This document shows positions 10,643-22,511 of a stretch of DNA of 64,000 nt, in pieces. Every line of letters begins with the position of its first letter. Positions within the stretch are counted from its first letter, which is position 1. The position numbers were made by a program, and so were the translations under genes. The notes below the pieces were generated by a model. The model ran no database searches. It was not told the origin of the DNA and saw only the letters and a program-made list of their open reading frames with translations. Origin of the DNA: Haemaphysalis longicornis (taxonomy: Eukaryota; Arthropoda; Arachnida; Ixodida; Ixodidae); assembly GCA_013339765.2 (NCBI GenBank), contig CM023449.1, positions 37,898,353-37,962,352 on the forward strand, given 5' to 3'.

Positions 10643-13012
10643 CATACATTGGCGATAATAATCCTGACTTAGAGAAATCTCCGAAACGGAAGTCAGAGCG
10701 GCACTCATGAAGATTCGGCCTGGATCAGCACCTGGGCAAGATGGTGTAACCAATAAACTCCTTCGAAATTTAGACAACTCCATCTACATCCTCACACAGT
10801 ACTATAATCTCTATTGGACCACAGGCACTTTGCCTCCTTCATGGAAGCACGCTAAAATAACTCTAATACCTAAACCGGCAAACCATTGAAATTGGAGTAT
10901 CTCCGCCCAATATCCCTCACTTCATGCGTAGGGAAAGTTCTTGAGCACATCATCCATGCCCGCTTAGTTCAACATCTTACCAAAACCAATGCACTTCCCA
11001 CAGCATGCTAGGCTTCAGGCAGGGTCTTTCGACACAGGATCTCCTTTTGCAACTTCAACATGAGATCATTATCCCGGCCTCCAAAGTAGATACAGCTGCT
11101 ATTCTAGCACTAGATCTCACCAAAGCCTTCGACAGAGTTTCACACCGAGCTATACTCCAAAATCTGGCAACGTGTAACCCCGGGCAACGGGTTTATACTT
11201 ATATTAAAGAATTCCTTACTAATCGTACTGCCGTGATTCCATCGGTGATTTAGTATCGGACACCATTCACATGCCCTCCTTTGGTACCCCTCAAGGTGCA
11301 GTCCTTTCTCCTTCTCCTCTCCTCTTTATCTGGCTCTCCTAATATCTCCCTAAGCGTTTAGCTCAAATTCCACATCTTAGACATAGTCTATGCTGATGAT
11401 ATTACTCTGTGGTGCGCCGGAGGTAGTGATGCACAAATTGAGGAGGCGCTTCAGTCAGGCACAGACATCGTCGTAGCAGAAGTGGCGCTGGCCGGTCTTG
11501 AATGCTCCCCAAGTAAGTCGGAGCTCTTGACCCTCCCTGCCCCCCGCCGGTCACGCTCCACTCCAGACATAACTATACGAATTCAAAATAATCCCATACC
11601 ATGTGTCCCTATTCTTAAAGTCCTCCGTTTGACCATACAGCGCAACAGAGCCAATACGCGATATATCTCTCAACTCACCTCACAAGTCAACCAAACTGTT
11701 GGCCTCATCCGTCGCATAACAGCTCGAAACAAAGGAATGACGGAATTTGAGCGCCTCCGGCTGGTTCAAGCATTCGTTCAGTCGCCTGACATACGCCCTC
11801 CCCCGTACCTTAACCAAGTAAAACGGAGCTGTCTAAAATCAACTGCCTCATACGAAAAATATACAAAGCGGCGCTTTTACTCCCTCAAAGTACTTCCACT
11901 GCCAAACTGGAACGCCTCGGCATTTACAACACAGCTGAAGAGCTCATAGAAGCTCATTCTGTCAGTCAACTTTCCCGCCTTTCTACCACTTCTACTGGCA
12001 GATACATCCTAGAGTCGCTCGGGCTTCATGCACCGATTGTTACTGACTCCAGAGTCTACATCCCACCCGACTTGCACAATCTCCTGCTTGTGCGGCCGAT
12101 TCCCCGCAATATGCACCCGGAGCACAATATTAAACGCCGTGAACATCGCGCACGCGTCTAGCCCGCAAATACCCCATGGGCCAGTCCACCGCCTATGTGG
12201 ACGGCGCGAGTTATACCCATCACAACGCCTACGCAGTCACCGCCATCTTTGATCCAAACGCAACCTCTTACCATTCACTCACTATCCGAACGCGCTCCCC
12301 TGCCACGGCGGAAGAGGCGGCTATTGCACTAGCGCTGACTCATCGGCCTACCCACCAACAATTGTTATCTCCGATTCGAAAACGGCCATTCGAAATTTCG
12401 CCCGGGGGATTATTTCCCCGCAGGCTCTCAAAATTCTCCTTCAAAATCCTCCCACTTCCCATGCGGAGTTGGTTTGGACTCCTGCCCATGCGGGGCTGGA
12501 AGGAAACGAAGCGACTAACCTTGCCGCTCGAGAGCTAACCCACCGAGCTGCGCCAGGTCGCACCCCTTCCCACAGAGCCCAATCAACCCGCGACAGCCTT
12601 CTGACTTTCCAGGAAATTACCTGCCACTACCGCCTCTCTCGCCGGCGCTACCCCCCACCCCATTGGTCACTCTCTATTACCGAGGAACGGTACTGGCACC
12701 TTCTCCAAACCAATACCCTCCCCTGTCGCACCAGACTACATGCAATTTATCCATCTGTATTTCCCTCTCCCCAATGTCCCGACTGTGGAGCACACGAAAC
12801 AGTTGCTCATATAATTTGGCAATGCCCTCAAAACTCATTCCCTCTCATCTCTTGTGTGGAGCACTGGGAGGCGGCGTTAGGCAGCTCGGATCCGCGGGTC
12901 CAGCAAGGACTCGCTGAACGAGCAGCTCAGGTCACCGGCGCCCTCCAAGCGCTGGTCACCACTCGCCGTTGATCCAACAGCTCCAAAATAAAGTTCTTTC
13001 TCTCTCTCTCTC
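10643..13012 (+). mobile_element. I/R1-type LINE ORF2, 5'-incomplete and frameshifted
   Basis: Starts at the gap within the reverse transcriptase. In order: SAPGQDGVTNK, ITLIPKP, LTSCVGKVLEH, GFRQGLSTQD, LDLTKAFDRVSH, GTPQGAVLSP and the catalytic YADD (11389-11400). An RNase H domain follows: AYVDGASY near 12,190, TAEEAAIALA, WTPAHAGLEGNEA near 12,470. The C-terminal CPDCGAHETVAHIIWQCP zinc finger is at about 12,775-12,830. The stop is at 12,970, an AATAAA at 12,987-12,992, then a (TC)n tail. RT plus RNase H places it in the I/R1 group. Several frameshifts and stops make it inactive. Confidence 0.9.
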
Positions 13013-14048
13013 CTGTCTGACGATGCCATGTTTTCTGTCACGGGCGTTGTTAACTATTTAGCGAAGTAAAATTTTTGGACCTAATTTCATACCACGCAAA
13101 ATCACACACTGGCCTTCTACACCAGCCATGCTCATTGTATTTTAATGATTTTACTAATGTTCTCTTTTTAACCGATTTTAGTGTTTACCTCTCAATCTCT
13201 CAGATATAACAATTGCTTTGGTGCCTTTACCCCAGTCAGCCTTGCGCCATTAACATTCAACCATCATCATCACTCATGCCATCGCCTTCAACCAGTCGCA
13301 CGGATAACAGAACGCCTTGGTAATTTTTTATAGCCGCAGAATCAAATTCTGGCATTACCCTAGGCTACTAAAAAATCCCGACGGCCTTAATTACCAACCT
13401 AAACTCAATTAGTTCAAGCTTTGGAGTACTTGACATTGCTTGTACCACGCCGTGACAGCCAGCCTCTCATGCCACGTTTGTCAATACGGGCACGGTGGCT
13501 TTATCATTCAGATTTCAGTATTTACGTCTGTTTGGAAAGGGTTATCTGGATTACTTCCGAGACATTTGTTTTATCCTGGTCCCCAATATTTCAAACTATG
13601 CCCGATTGGGCCGTATTAGAGAAAATAATAAACTTTTATGTCAAATATTGCTTATTGTCGAACTGATTCGAAACTTCCACGAGCGAGATTTGCAAAATTA
13701 GTTTCACTTTCATGTCATGGGAAGTTTTTTGATCGAACCTTGTCAACAAACAATTTTTCATTGTTTCTTTGTGCCTGAAATTGTTATTTTGCCATTTCAT
13801 CAGCTTCCTTACAAGTTTTCTTGTTCATGGCAATATTTTCTATTTGCCTTACCTGTGCAGAAACGTAGAAGCGATTGGAAGATCTATATTTTGTTAAAAT
13901 TGCCTCCTCCTTTTTCCAGACTTGCGTTTTTAACAGACGTTGGAAGCGGACGCAGGGATCGACGTCCTTCTGCTGGCGTCGAGTATGTATATTTTGCTTT
14001 CTTGTAATACCACTTATGTGCTACTTTTTTTGTAATTAACTAGCAGAG
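13013..14048. other. No gene seen
   Basis: AT-rich stretch. Short reading frames at 13,421-13,701 and 13,717-14,007 have no recognisable motif or splice context. Confidence 0.45.
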
Positions 14049-14211
14049 GAAAAAAATTACACCATCTTCCCGTGGGGAACCCTGATGAGGATGCGAAGCA
14101 TCGTGGCGGTTCCGTGTGGTTCCATTGTGTTGCCGTTATGGTGAGTGATCTGGTTTTTACTAGCGCCAGAGGGAATTCCGCGTCCGGGTCCACACCGGTG
14201 GCAATGACACG

Positions 14212-14397
14212 CTAGTGCTGTTGTGTTACGGTGAGTAGGCGGTGGTTCTCGAGGCGCCGAAACTCGTCCATCATGTCTTTGTCGATGTTGTCTCTGTGGT
14301 AGAATCGGTAGTCTCCGTCAGCTTTGGTGAGGTAAAGGTTGTTGACATTGGTGCACCGGCTGAGAGCAATGTACACGCCCTCCTCTTCGCAGCTTTG
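14212..14397 (-). pseudogene. Pif1-like helicase C-terminus (Helentron relic)
   Basis: The minus-strand frame of 61 codons ends at TAG (14,212-14,214) and contains EGVYIALSRCTNVNNLYLT. This matches the VYVALSR block (motif VI region) at the end of Pif1/Helitron helicases. A charged tail follows (DKDMMDEFRRLE). It complements the more N-terminal helicase block preserved at 9,983-10,294, so the two are different parts of the same kind of protein. Confidence 0.7.
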
Positions 14398-14739
14398 TCT
14401 TCTCGTTCTTCTTCTTCTTCGGCGGTTCCCTTACGGGAAGATGACGACGGTGGTTGAACGCGAACCTATCTCGTGATGGATTCTTTGGTTGGCCAATCCC
14501 TAGGGGCAACCATGCCACAATCAGCATCAGAGGCGCTGCGGACGGGGCTGGTTGAGCTGCAAGGGGTTGTGGCGCTTCCCGCCACAGCTTTCCCACGGGA
14601 AATTCAGCATCCCCCTCTAAAGTTTTCAGTTCGTCGTTTCCGTTGACGTTCAGCTTCGCGTGCCTTCATTGTATCAGTAGCTTCTTGACGTAGTTTGAAT
14701 GAGTCAAGGACATAAGGCGCGTTCGTAGCATTTGCTCCT

Positions 14740-14860
14740 GTCCCGGATTTGTAGCGTAGTGGGAAGAGCACCGCGTACCTCCCGCTGCGGCCAGAGAGTC
14801 GTGGGATCAAAGCCGGGCGCCGCTAACTATTTCTTTTTTTTTATAGTGTAGTATCGCGGA
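14740..14860 (+). ncRNA. tRNA-like pol III unit in Helentron copy
   Basis: A box TAGCGTAGTGGG (14,752-14,763) and B box GATCAAAGC (14,805-14,813) both fit the pol III consensus. A T-rich run (TTTCTTTTTTTTTATAG) follows and could act as a terminator. Confidence 0.5.
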
Positions 14861-14968
14861 GCTGTGGGTGTAAGGAAAAGAGTTGCGCATGCGCAGTAAG
14901 CGTGTGGACGGCGCCTCCATCAACGACGGAGGACCAGGCGAGCCTAAGAAATGCTCCGCATTTAAAAA

Positions 14969-16865
14969 TTGCTAATATGAGCGAATGCTTTGGCCGCCGT
15001 TTTGAACTTTTGGAGATCGCGGTTAAGCGTTAATGAAAAAACGTACTTCATTTGGGCACTGAAGCCTTATGGAGCATCCACAACACCCTTTAAGGCGTTT
15101 ACTTCAAAGTACAAGAAAAACATGCGCTAGATCTCCGTCTCCTTGGGCATCTGGAAGGGATGGCCATGGCATTATATCCGTAGTTCAGGTTAGGAAATTG
15201 ATATAGCATACTGAGCGGAGGCAGTTAATGCCAGATTTCCAATATGCGTATTTGGATTTACAAATATGTAGCGCAGAAGACGATCGACACAGACAAGTAG
15301 ACACACACTTGTCTGTGTCTCTCGTTTTCTGCGCTACATTTTTGTAAGTTATGAACCAACAAGCCCAAATTTTCACGCTACTGAAGTATTTGGATCATTG
15401 TGTGGTTCAGCTTTTGCTATGCGCGCTGTATTTGAGCTGTCGTTTCTTCGGTTTTGTGTTTCGATTAGCAGTTGGGCTGCGCACGCGGGACGTTAGAGCA
15501 TTTCCGTTCGCTTAAACGGTCGAGTGGCTGCCATTTGTTCTATTGGCGTGTGGTCATTGTGGGCAATGGAACATGGAGACCATATGAATGTACAAACTGG
15601 AATGCCTGTAGTGTGAATGTTTGTTGTGGACGCAGGACAGTTTGGACTTGATATTCTTGTTTTCATGCAGCTTTTGTTACCGCGGGGTTGTGTTGAAGTG
15701 ATGCATGCAGCGTATGCTCTATGCAGTGTTGTTCGTGTTGCCTTTTGTTCCTTCGGTTCTTTTTCGTTTAGTAGTTTATTCTTACCTACTGCAGGAGCTA
15801 GAGTTGTAAGTATAACTAGTTGACATAACTAGTTTACATACGACATTCATAGTGGAGAGGTGTAAAGCTTGGCAGATGCAACGCCTGTTTGTAAGGCTGG
15901 CCTGGAATGTAATTTCTTTTCTTCTGAATTACGCAGAGGCCCGTAGTCAATGTCCCATAGTCGAGCTAGCCGGAGCATAGGGGTGAAACGTGCGGTGAAA
16001 CGTGCCGCGGATAGAACCAGCTCCTCTGAATGGAGTTTGTTTTCTTTCGGTGGCTGGGACCACCGCTAAACGCTTCTGCAGTGGTGAGCTACCGTTTAGC
16101 CCTTTTTCTTGGGAACCTGCGGGAGGCAAAGTCGTCCGGTGCACTCCTGGCATTGGGTTGGTATCGGGTGTCCAGGCTCGCAGGCGGTACCGGAAGAAGC
16201 ATAGCGGCAGTTTGTAAATCACTCGCCGGACTCGGCGCAAAGAAGTGCGATGTCAACGTGGCGACGGCTACTTTCTTTTGAGAAACTGCAATAGTCGGCA
16301 GGCCTGTTTTAAAGTAAGTGGCTTGGGGAATGACGGAAAACAGTGCATCTGCTGGCTTAAGGTTATCCTGCTCATCTGCCACATAAACTGGTAGGGTGCG
16401 GTGGCGGCGATTGTGGCGAAGGAACGGCGAAATGCCACAGGTGTGTATCCGCATGTAAAGTTAAGAAGGTATTACTTTTCGGGACCTCTGAGGTCACTGC
16501 GGACTTGGCGTAAGAATGCGTCAGGACTGGTCAAGTTTCCTTGTTTTTCTTCTCGTGGCTTGCGGTGCGAATCTTTTCGTGGCATTGACGTCTGGTTTGC
16601 GTGGGAACAGGGATGAAGGTGGGAGGACATACGGCTCACTTGACTAATCATGAGCTCCGCCTATTGGGCTGTCCTACGGCCTATCATCGGCCAGAGATTC
16701 CCATCTCTGTATCTTTGATTCCGTCTTCTTCAAGGTGTGGCTTTTTATAAAACCAAAGTGTTGTGTGTAGGATGGGGAGAGCACCGTTTGATGCGTGTTC
16801 GTCTCGAGCTCTCCTCGCGCAATGGTACTGCGATGTTTATTGTACCTGAGTTATAAATATTGTAA
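14969..16865. other. No gene seen
   Basis: Overlapping short frames on both strands (for example 15,947-16,240 and 16,089-16,454 minus) lack recognisable domains. Apart from the snap-back repeat at 15,258-15,347, nothing is called. Confidence 0.4.
15258..15347. repeat. Snap-back inverted repeat, about 40-bp arms
   Basis: TTACAAATATGTAGCGCAGA continuing to GACACAGACAAGT is reverse-complemented immediately afterwards, with a spacer of fewer than 10 nt. Two or three mismatches in the arms. No coding content. Confidence 0.85.
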
Positions 16866-16867
16866 TA

Positions 16868-18051
16868 CACTCAACCCTCGTTATAACGTAACGGGATGTA
16901 ACGAAATAATGGATGTAACGAAGTAAGTGCAATTCCCTTTGAAATCCCCTTAGAGAACCTAGCATTTCAAACCTCGTTGTAACGAAGTAAAATTGACCTT
17001 CCATTGAATACAACGAACTATATTAGTCTCCTCGCAATAAAAACCCTACCGCGGTGCGTAAAGTGCTCCACCTAGTCCCACACTTGTTCGGAACAGCTGT
17101 TTTAAAACTCCCGCGTCTACACGCTCGGCCGGGCGAGCCATTTCCTTCATTCCCCTTCCCTCATCTTCCAAACACCCCCCAGGGCCTCAGGCCTATTTCT
17201 AAATGAAGTCGTTCATTCATTCATTCATTCATTCATTCATTCATTCATTCATTCATTCAGGGGGGAGGAGGCGGGGGGGAGAAAGGAGCATTGCTATCCC
17301 GAAGGCCAGTGCCGAAGTGCTATTGTCGCAAATGTCACCGCATAAACTGACGCAAGCGACGACGAAGACGTGCCGGTGTCGTCGCCGTGGTCTACCATGC
17401 CCACGCTTTCCGAAACAGAAGAACGGCAGGCTAGGGCGACGTGCCGGTGTCGTCGCACGCTCTTGGTGCGGTTGACGCAAGCAGACCTTCTACGTCGTTT
17501 CTTCAATGACCACACCGAGGGCGAAATTCAAATTCAAATTCAAATTCAATTTATTCAAAAGCGGCATCAGCGGCCACCACTGAAAAGGAAGTCTTTTGCT
17601 TGCGATGTCCGAAACAAAGGAGCATCACGGACTTTTTCCAGCTACGTCTAGCGGGCAATAAACTAGGGAGTGGGCTCATCAAGCAAACAAAATATTTGTC
17701 TTCAATTCAATTTCCTTCTTTGCATGCATATAGGTGTTCACCCAACTGAGCACACATGGCCGTAAACTGTTACAATCGATATAACAAAATAACGGATATA
17801 ACGAAATTGTAATGAACCTCGACGTCCTCCGGCTGCCAATCCGTCGTGAGAAAACGGAGAGCAAACGTCAGATATCGATGAGGGCTTTAATGGGACTGGC
17901 TGCGGGTGCAGCGCGAGCGCGTCCCACCGCTCGGCCCGTGCTGATGAGACTGATGATGATGACCGCCGTCTGCTGCAGCGCAGAAGAGGGAGAAGTTTCA
18001 ACAGAAATAATTACGGCTCCCCTTCAACTTCGTTATAACGAGGTTTGAGTG
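16868..18051. mobile_element. Pogo/Tigger-type TIR element, 1,184 bp, non-autonomous
   Basis: The left terminus TA|CACTCAACCCTCGTTATAAC and the right terminus (reverse complement TA|CACTCAAACCTCGTTATAAC) are inverted repeats flanked by TA (16,866-16,867 and 18,052-18,053). Further ATAACGAA-like copies lie just inside both ends. TA insertion plus this TIR type fits pogo/Tigger elements. The interior has (CATT)n at 17,214-17,259, a repeated CGACGTGCCGGTGTCGTCGC (17,369 and 17,439) and an (AAATTC)n tract near 17,525, but no transposase that I can read. Confidence 0.75.
17210..17259. repeat. (CATT)n microsatellite
   Basis: About 12 units of CATT, immediately followed by a G-rich stretch. Confidence 0.95.
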
Positions 18052-18148
18052 TAAAACCATAATGCAAACAAGAATTGAAAGTGCTGCTGCTTCCCAATAA
18101 CAGTATCGCAATTTCAAAACAAACTTAAGAAACTAAGCAAGCTATTAG

Positions 18149-19055
18149 AAAAAAAATTCCCCCGCACCTCCCCGAAGGGAATCGTGCAGAAATGCGAACG
18201 CATTGGATGCACCGATGAGTGTGTTGCGAGTAATGGCGTAATTAATGACGAGAGTGTGAACGTAATCATTTATTCATCAGCACCTGTTTGTGTTATCGTT
18301 GTACCTGACGGCCACAATCACTGCCTTGTGATCGCTAAAAGGCACGGTAAAGGGTCTTTGAGAAGCATACGCGCGTCACAGTTTCGCGTAAAGACCAGAT
18401 CAATGCAACTCCCGTGAATGGTAGTGGGGCACGTGTCGAAGCCGGCAGAGAGACAATGCATAGAGTGCCTGGTCTGCATGTACTCGACCAGCCACTCGCC
18501 ACTCTTCTTGCGCACGTCAACGTTGAAGTCGCCAACCAAGACTATGGGGTCAGAGGGTTTGGAGCGCACGCGTACACTTTCCATAGCCGCGTCCAGCTGC
18601 GCGGCAACGGCGTCTCGAGCGAGGTTGGGCGCGAGGTACACGGTCACCACAAAGACTCCGTCTCCGGTGTAGGCAAGGGTGTACAAGTCCTTGTACGGAG
18701 ACGTGTCTCGAACGGGAGACGTGGCAACGGCGTGCGATATCAAGTTCCCATACACGTTAGACACGAGACTAACACCGCAGTACTCGCCGTCCTTGCCGCT
18801 TCCAGCAAACTAGTACTGCTCGCTTCAAGCGCATGCGTTCGGCATTGAGCGCGGAGAGATAACACCTGCGGGCGCACGCCGACGGAGCACGACCACCCCC
18901 GGCTAAGAAATGCATTCGCATTTACGACGACGACAACGACGAAGGCAGAACTACGAGGCGCGCGCTCACGTGCGCTCGCGCTGGAGGAATGCAGGCGCAC
19001 GCCGCTCGATGGACGCAAGACAACCCCCGACTAATAAATGCATTCGCATTTAAAA
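18149..19055 (-). mobile_element. Helentron-like element with endonuclease relic
   Basis: The left end has an A-run, AATTCCCCCGCACCTCCCCG and AAATGCGAACGCATT. The right end AAATGCATTCGCATTTAAAA (19,036-19,055) matches the family termini. A similar terminal hairpin also occurs at 18,907-18,925, each copy preceded by CGCACGCCG, so the terminal region is tandemly duplicated. The coding relic (18,277-18,764) is an endonuclease, the extra domain known from Helentrons. This is the strongest support for the family assignment. Confidence 0.65.
18277..18764 (-). pseudogene. Apurinic-like endonuclease domain (Helentron or LINE type)
   Basis: The minus-strand frame reads VYLAPN, then VLVGDFNVDVRKKSGEWL (GDFN block) and CIDLVFTRN (D-x-V-F block). 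After one frameshift near 18,320 it reads FSDHKAVIVAV (SDH block) and stops. These are the last three conserved blocks of the exonuclease-endonuclease-phosphatase fold. The N-terminal QET block is missing. Its position between family termini favours a Helentron-borne endonuclease; a LINE fragment is the alternative. Confidence 0.7.
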
Positions 19056-19883
19056 CACACGAAGCGCTGAGTATTTACCAGCTTTTCGGCAACTTTGGTT
19101 CACCTACAGACTCCTTGAAGCCACCGCAAAGAGGTATAATGATGAGATATATATTTTACACTTTCCTTTTTGTTGCAATCGGAATCCTCGCTATGAAATC
19201 ACAGATCACGCTAGGTGTGAAGCCCTAGAGCTAGGCCTGCGTAGAAGTGCGTTTAAATACCAGCGTTGAATACAAGCGGTGTAGAACGAGAAAAAAATCA
19301 TAGAGTAGGCACGTAAATGCTACCAATAAATTTGATTCTCAGATCCGCATCCTAGGATAATTTGTTAGCGGTCACAGTCTGGAGGTTCTAAAGCGCAATT
19401 TTAATAACAGTAAGCTTTTATTAACGCGTGACCATTGCATTATTGCTCTGTTCACTGTAATACGTTTTGCGATAGGTATTCTGGTGGTGTAAGTCACAAC
19501 AAATATCTTCGGCTGACCCCCAGCCACCGTTCTGTCCGTGCGTTCTGGAATCTTGGAAGCGATTATCACATTAGAAACCGAAAGGGTAATTTGGCAAGCG
19601 ATGCACGAGATTGAACTTTTTGGGGATACGCTCTTTACTTCGCCTACATATCTCCACCTGAACGAGTAGCAATAGCAGTAGAGTAGCGAGTTTAGCCGTA
19701 AGTAAAAGTGCACCTCCGAAAACAAATCAGTTCTTAAAAATGCGACACAAGAAGAAAAGACGAGCGCTGGGCGAATAGGACAGCGTGAGACCGGCCTGCC
19801 TTTCATACATGTGTTGTCTACTTTATTGCTGTCTTAATAGCAGAGCTGTTTAACCTTTATATTCTGACGTATAGTGTTACCAG
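19056..19883. other. No gene seen
   Basis: A 144-codon minus-strand frame (19,372-19,806) shows no recognisable domain or splice context. Confidence 0.4.
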
Positions 19884-20252
19884 AAAAAATTGGGCCCATC
19901 TCCCCGCGAGGGGGACTCGAGTAAATGCGTCGCATAGGGGGTGGGTGTATTGCGTTAACGTTTAGTGTTTGGGGAGTTGGTGGTAGTGAATGCGTTGTAT
20001 CAGCAGCTTCTTGACGTAGTTTGAATAAGTCAAGGATATAAGGCGCGTTCGTAGCCTCCCATTCTGTGTCGTCTTTGTGGCGCAGTGGGTAGAGCACCAT
20101 GTACATTGCGTTCCGCCCGCAGGGTCGAGGGATCGAAACCAGGCGCCGGATAGTATTTTTTTTATATAGTGTAGGGGGAGGGGTGCGGACTACGAGTACG
20201 GACGTCAACGCGGGTGACATCGTGAGTTACTGAAATGCTCTGCATTTAAAAA
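19884..20252. mobile_element. Short Helentron-like element, 369 bp
   Basis: Both family ends are present (A-run, CATCTCCCCGCGAGGGGG, AATGCGTCGCAT on the left; AAATGCTCTGCATTTAAAAA on the right). Between them lies little more than the tRNA-like unit and the shared segment CTTGACGTAGTTTGAATAAG. It looks like a minimal non-autonomous derivative. Confidence 0.65.
20070..20175 (+). ncRNA. tRNA-like pol III unit in short Helentron copy
   Basis: A box TGGCGCAGTGGG (20,078-20,089) and B box GATCGAAAC (20,131-20,139) are intact consensus matches. A run of T (20,156-20,163) follows. Confidence 0.5.
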
Positions 20253-22366
20253 TTAAAAATTAAGATTAATATCTAGCGCATGTGATCGTGCGCCTTGTGA
20301 GGAGCGCCCGGCGTCGCCCAATTCGACCTTTCAGAGCACTATGCCAGTTTATGTGGCGTGGTCTCTCGTGCGTTCTTCTACTCGCCAGTTCACCAGCGTT
20401 TGCGTGTGGGATGCGGAGCACACACGCAGAGTTCGCGCTACACACGCCGAGTTTGGGAAGCCGGTTGCCGCGGGTTCTAGCGCGGGCTAACGGGGTGCCC
20501 TTCGGGATACATATTACAGGCTGAGGACAAAACGATCTTGGCTGCCAGTGATGGAGACCTTTCAGCGACAAGTTCGGTAATCTATGTGAGGTGCAACAGC
20601 CGGGTCTCCGACGAAGGGACAGGGGCCGCCGGCTTTGCTGTTTCTCCAGCCTTGCACCCGTAGTGCAATCTGCGCCAATTATATTTTCCTTGCGAGACCA
20701 CATACGTGGTGCCTGCAAAGGGGTTTGCCTTTTTTTGAAAACGAGAATAAATATCCCCATATGCTAACAAACTTCTTGGCTGTATGTGTTATTATTTGTG
20801 CCTGTTAAATAACGCAAACTTGCCCTCTTTACTGCCCTGAAAATCTTTCGATTTAACAGGAATCACGGCACTCGCTTCCTTTACATTGATGACGCGTTTT
20901 GTTATGAAAGGTCGGGAAAGGGAAAGAATGTGTATAAAGCAATATCCACCTTTTGGAGTTTTCATTATTCTAAATTGCCACATTTTGCGTGCTACAATTT
21001 AAAACCACGAGAGATGGCTTTATTTTTGCTTTTCGTGGAAACACACTTTTGAATAATACTCGCGGGTTTGAGGCCCCTATGATACACTTTTGTTCCGAGG
21101 CGCTGCTTTTGTTGCATTGCGGCAGAATAATTTAAACCACTTCCGGAGATTTAACAGTCGCTCGAAGCTTGGCACGCGTTCTTGCTGTCTGTCTACATGA
21201 GAAAAAACGGTCGTGGAAGGCGGCGGCAAAGCACCAGACAGCTTAGCCATTGAGTAACTCCTGCGTTTCACAATTATCAAGTATTTACACTTGCTAGGTC
21301 TGCGACCTATTTACACAAATTATGAAATAAAAAACGTTTTCTCACTTAGGATGTGGGCTTTCGACCGTTGCGCACTAGAGCACTCTTGCAGCCTGATTGC
21401 TCCTAGAATGTCGGAGCGAGGGAAGGGCAAATTCGTTTCATATCGCCTGCAAGTTGCCCAATGTATAATTTCGTTTGGTCAACCTTGCACTCTGATCGCT
21501 CAACCAGCAACAACATACCATTGCTACATCGGTGCGCATTCTTTTTTTCTCTTGCGACTCAAAAAACAGCGTTGATATTGTTTTGATTGGTCTGGAAGGA
21601 GAAGTGTACGAGGGTGCAATTATTACGGTACATGAAATTAAAACGCCTGAATGTCGTTGACTAAGCAATATCAAAAACACATGGTCGCATCGTTTCTTCG
21701 TGAACCGGTAACTGTCCTCTGTTTTTTCGGTACAGCTCCTATTCTGGTTCACCGGCTTAAAAAAATACCGCTACTGGTTCAGGTTCAGTTCCGGCAAAAT
21801 ACCAGTTCGGTTTCGGTTTTCAGTTCGGGTTCGGTTCTAGTTCGGCGCCCTAATATTACAAGATCACAATATGTCACCCTGCGCAAGGAAAAGTGTAATC
21901 ATGATTACCCTCACACAAAACAAATGTTCGCTGTCACCCCTCGAGCGCAGAGACGACCGCGAGTCTTTTTTTTTCTATAGGATGTGAGTGGTGCATTTTT
22001 TAGCTCATATATACAACTATCTTCGCACACCGCGCCCTGATACCCTTCCTTAAAAAGTGTAATTGCCGCACATGTTTTTTTTATCTTCTTTAGTTACTCT
22101 ATAACGAGAACAATCATTCCGCGTTTGATTGGCTGCTGGAGCCTTCATGAACACACTGCTGGCCCTTCACCAAAACAATATAAGCCCTATAGATTACTAC
22201 CTATGTTTTACGTTAAAATACAGTTTTGATAAAATACTGTAGTGTAAAATATAGGCACGCAACTAGAAATAAATTAGAAACGGTGTTCAAAAAATTGAGT
22301 GTCTCAAAATGACGTTAGCACTTATATATCCATACTCTCAAAAATGCTTTTAATGTTTTCTTTTAG
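20253..22366. other. No gene; possible hAT-like end at 21,700-21,854
   Basis: At 21,700-21,854 degenerate GGTTC-type motifs recur (GGTTCACCGG, GGTTCAGGTTCAGTTCCGG, GTTCGGGTTCGGTTC) and end in GGCGCCCTA. This resembles the subterminal repeats of some hAT elements, but no partner end was found. The rest shows only short unassigned frames. Confidence 0.35.
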
Positions 22367-22511
22367 CATGGGTTTTAAACCTCTATTTACAATGCTGACA
22401 TTGGACTCCAAAGGATTTCCGACCACTTTTGTTATTGTGGGGAATGGAACTAAACAAGTTAAAGTGAAATTCCCAGGAAACTGGTTGTCTCATTCGGCTT
22501 GCCTCATGCCC
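22367..22511 (+). CDS. Candidate orphan exon
   Basis: A strong acceptor (pyrimidine-rich tract then TTTTAG at 22,361-22,366) opens a 145-nt reading frame that closes at a strong donor, CCC|GTAAGTAAG. The translation contains LTLDSKGFPTTFVIVGNGT and KVKFPGNWLS, which look like a small beta-rich secreted segment. I do not recognise the family. No neighbouring exon with matching phase was found, so this may be a chance pair of splice sites. Confidence 0.25.

Larger units (their letters stand above)
14049..14968 (-). mobile_element. Helentron-like element, 920 bp, internally deleted
   Basis: The left end is an A-run plus AATTACACCATC, a G/C hairpin and GATGCGAAGCATC. The right end is AAATGCTCCGCATTTAAAAA. 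A helicase C-terminal remnant (14,212-14,397) reads on the minus strand and a tRNA-like unit (about 14,740-14,830) on the plus strand. The copy at 37,427-38,100 has the same ends, supporting these boundaries. Helentrons are Helitron relatives with terminal hairpins and, in many cases, an extra endonuclease; the family name is inferred from the helicase and endonuclease relics in copies with these ends. Confidence 0.65.

Noticed and set aside
14747..14820. True tRNA gene at the A/B-box unit
   Set aside because: No convincing cloverleaf by eye, and the same unit recurs within repeat copies.
17210..17259. CRISPR-like array
   Set aside because: Simple (CATT)n microsatellite without spacers, in a eukaryotic sequence.
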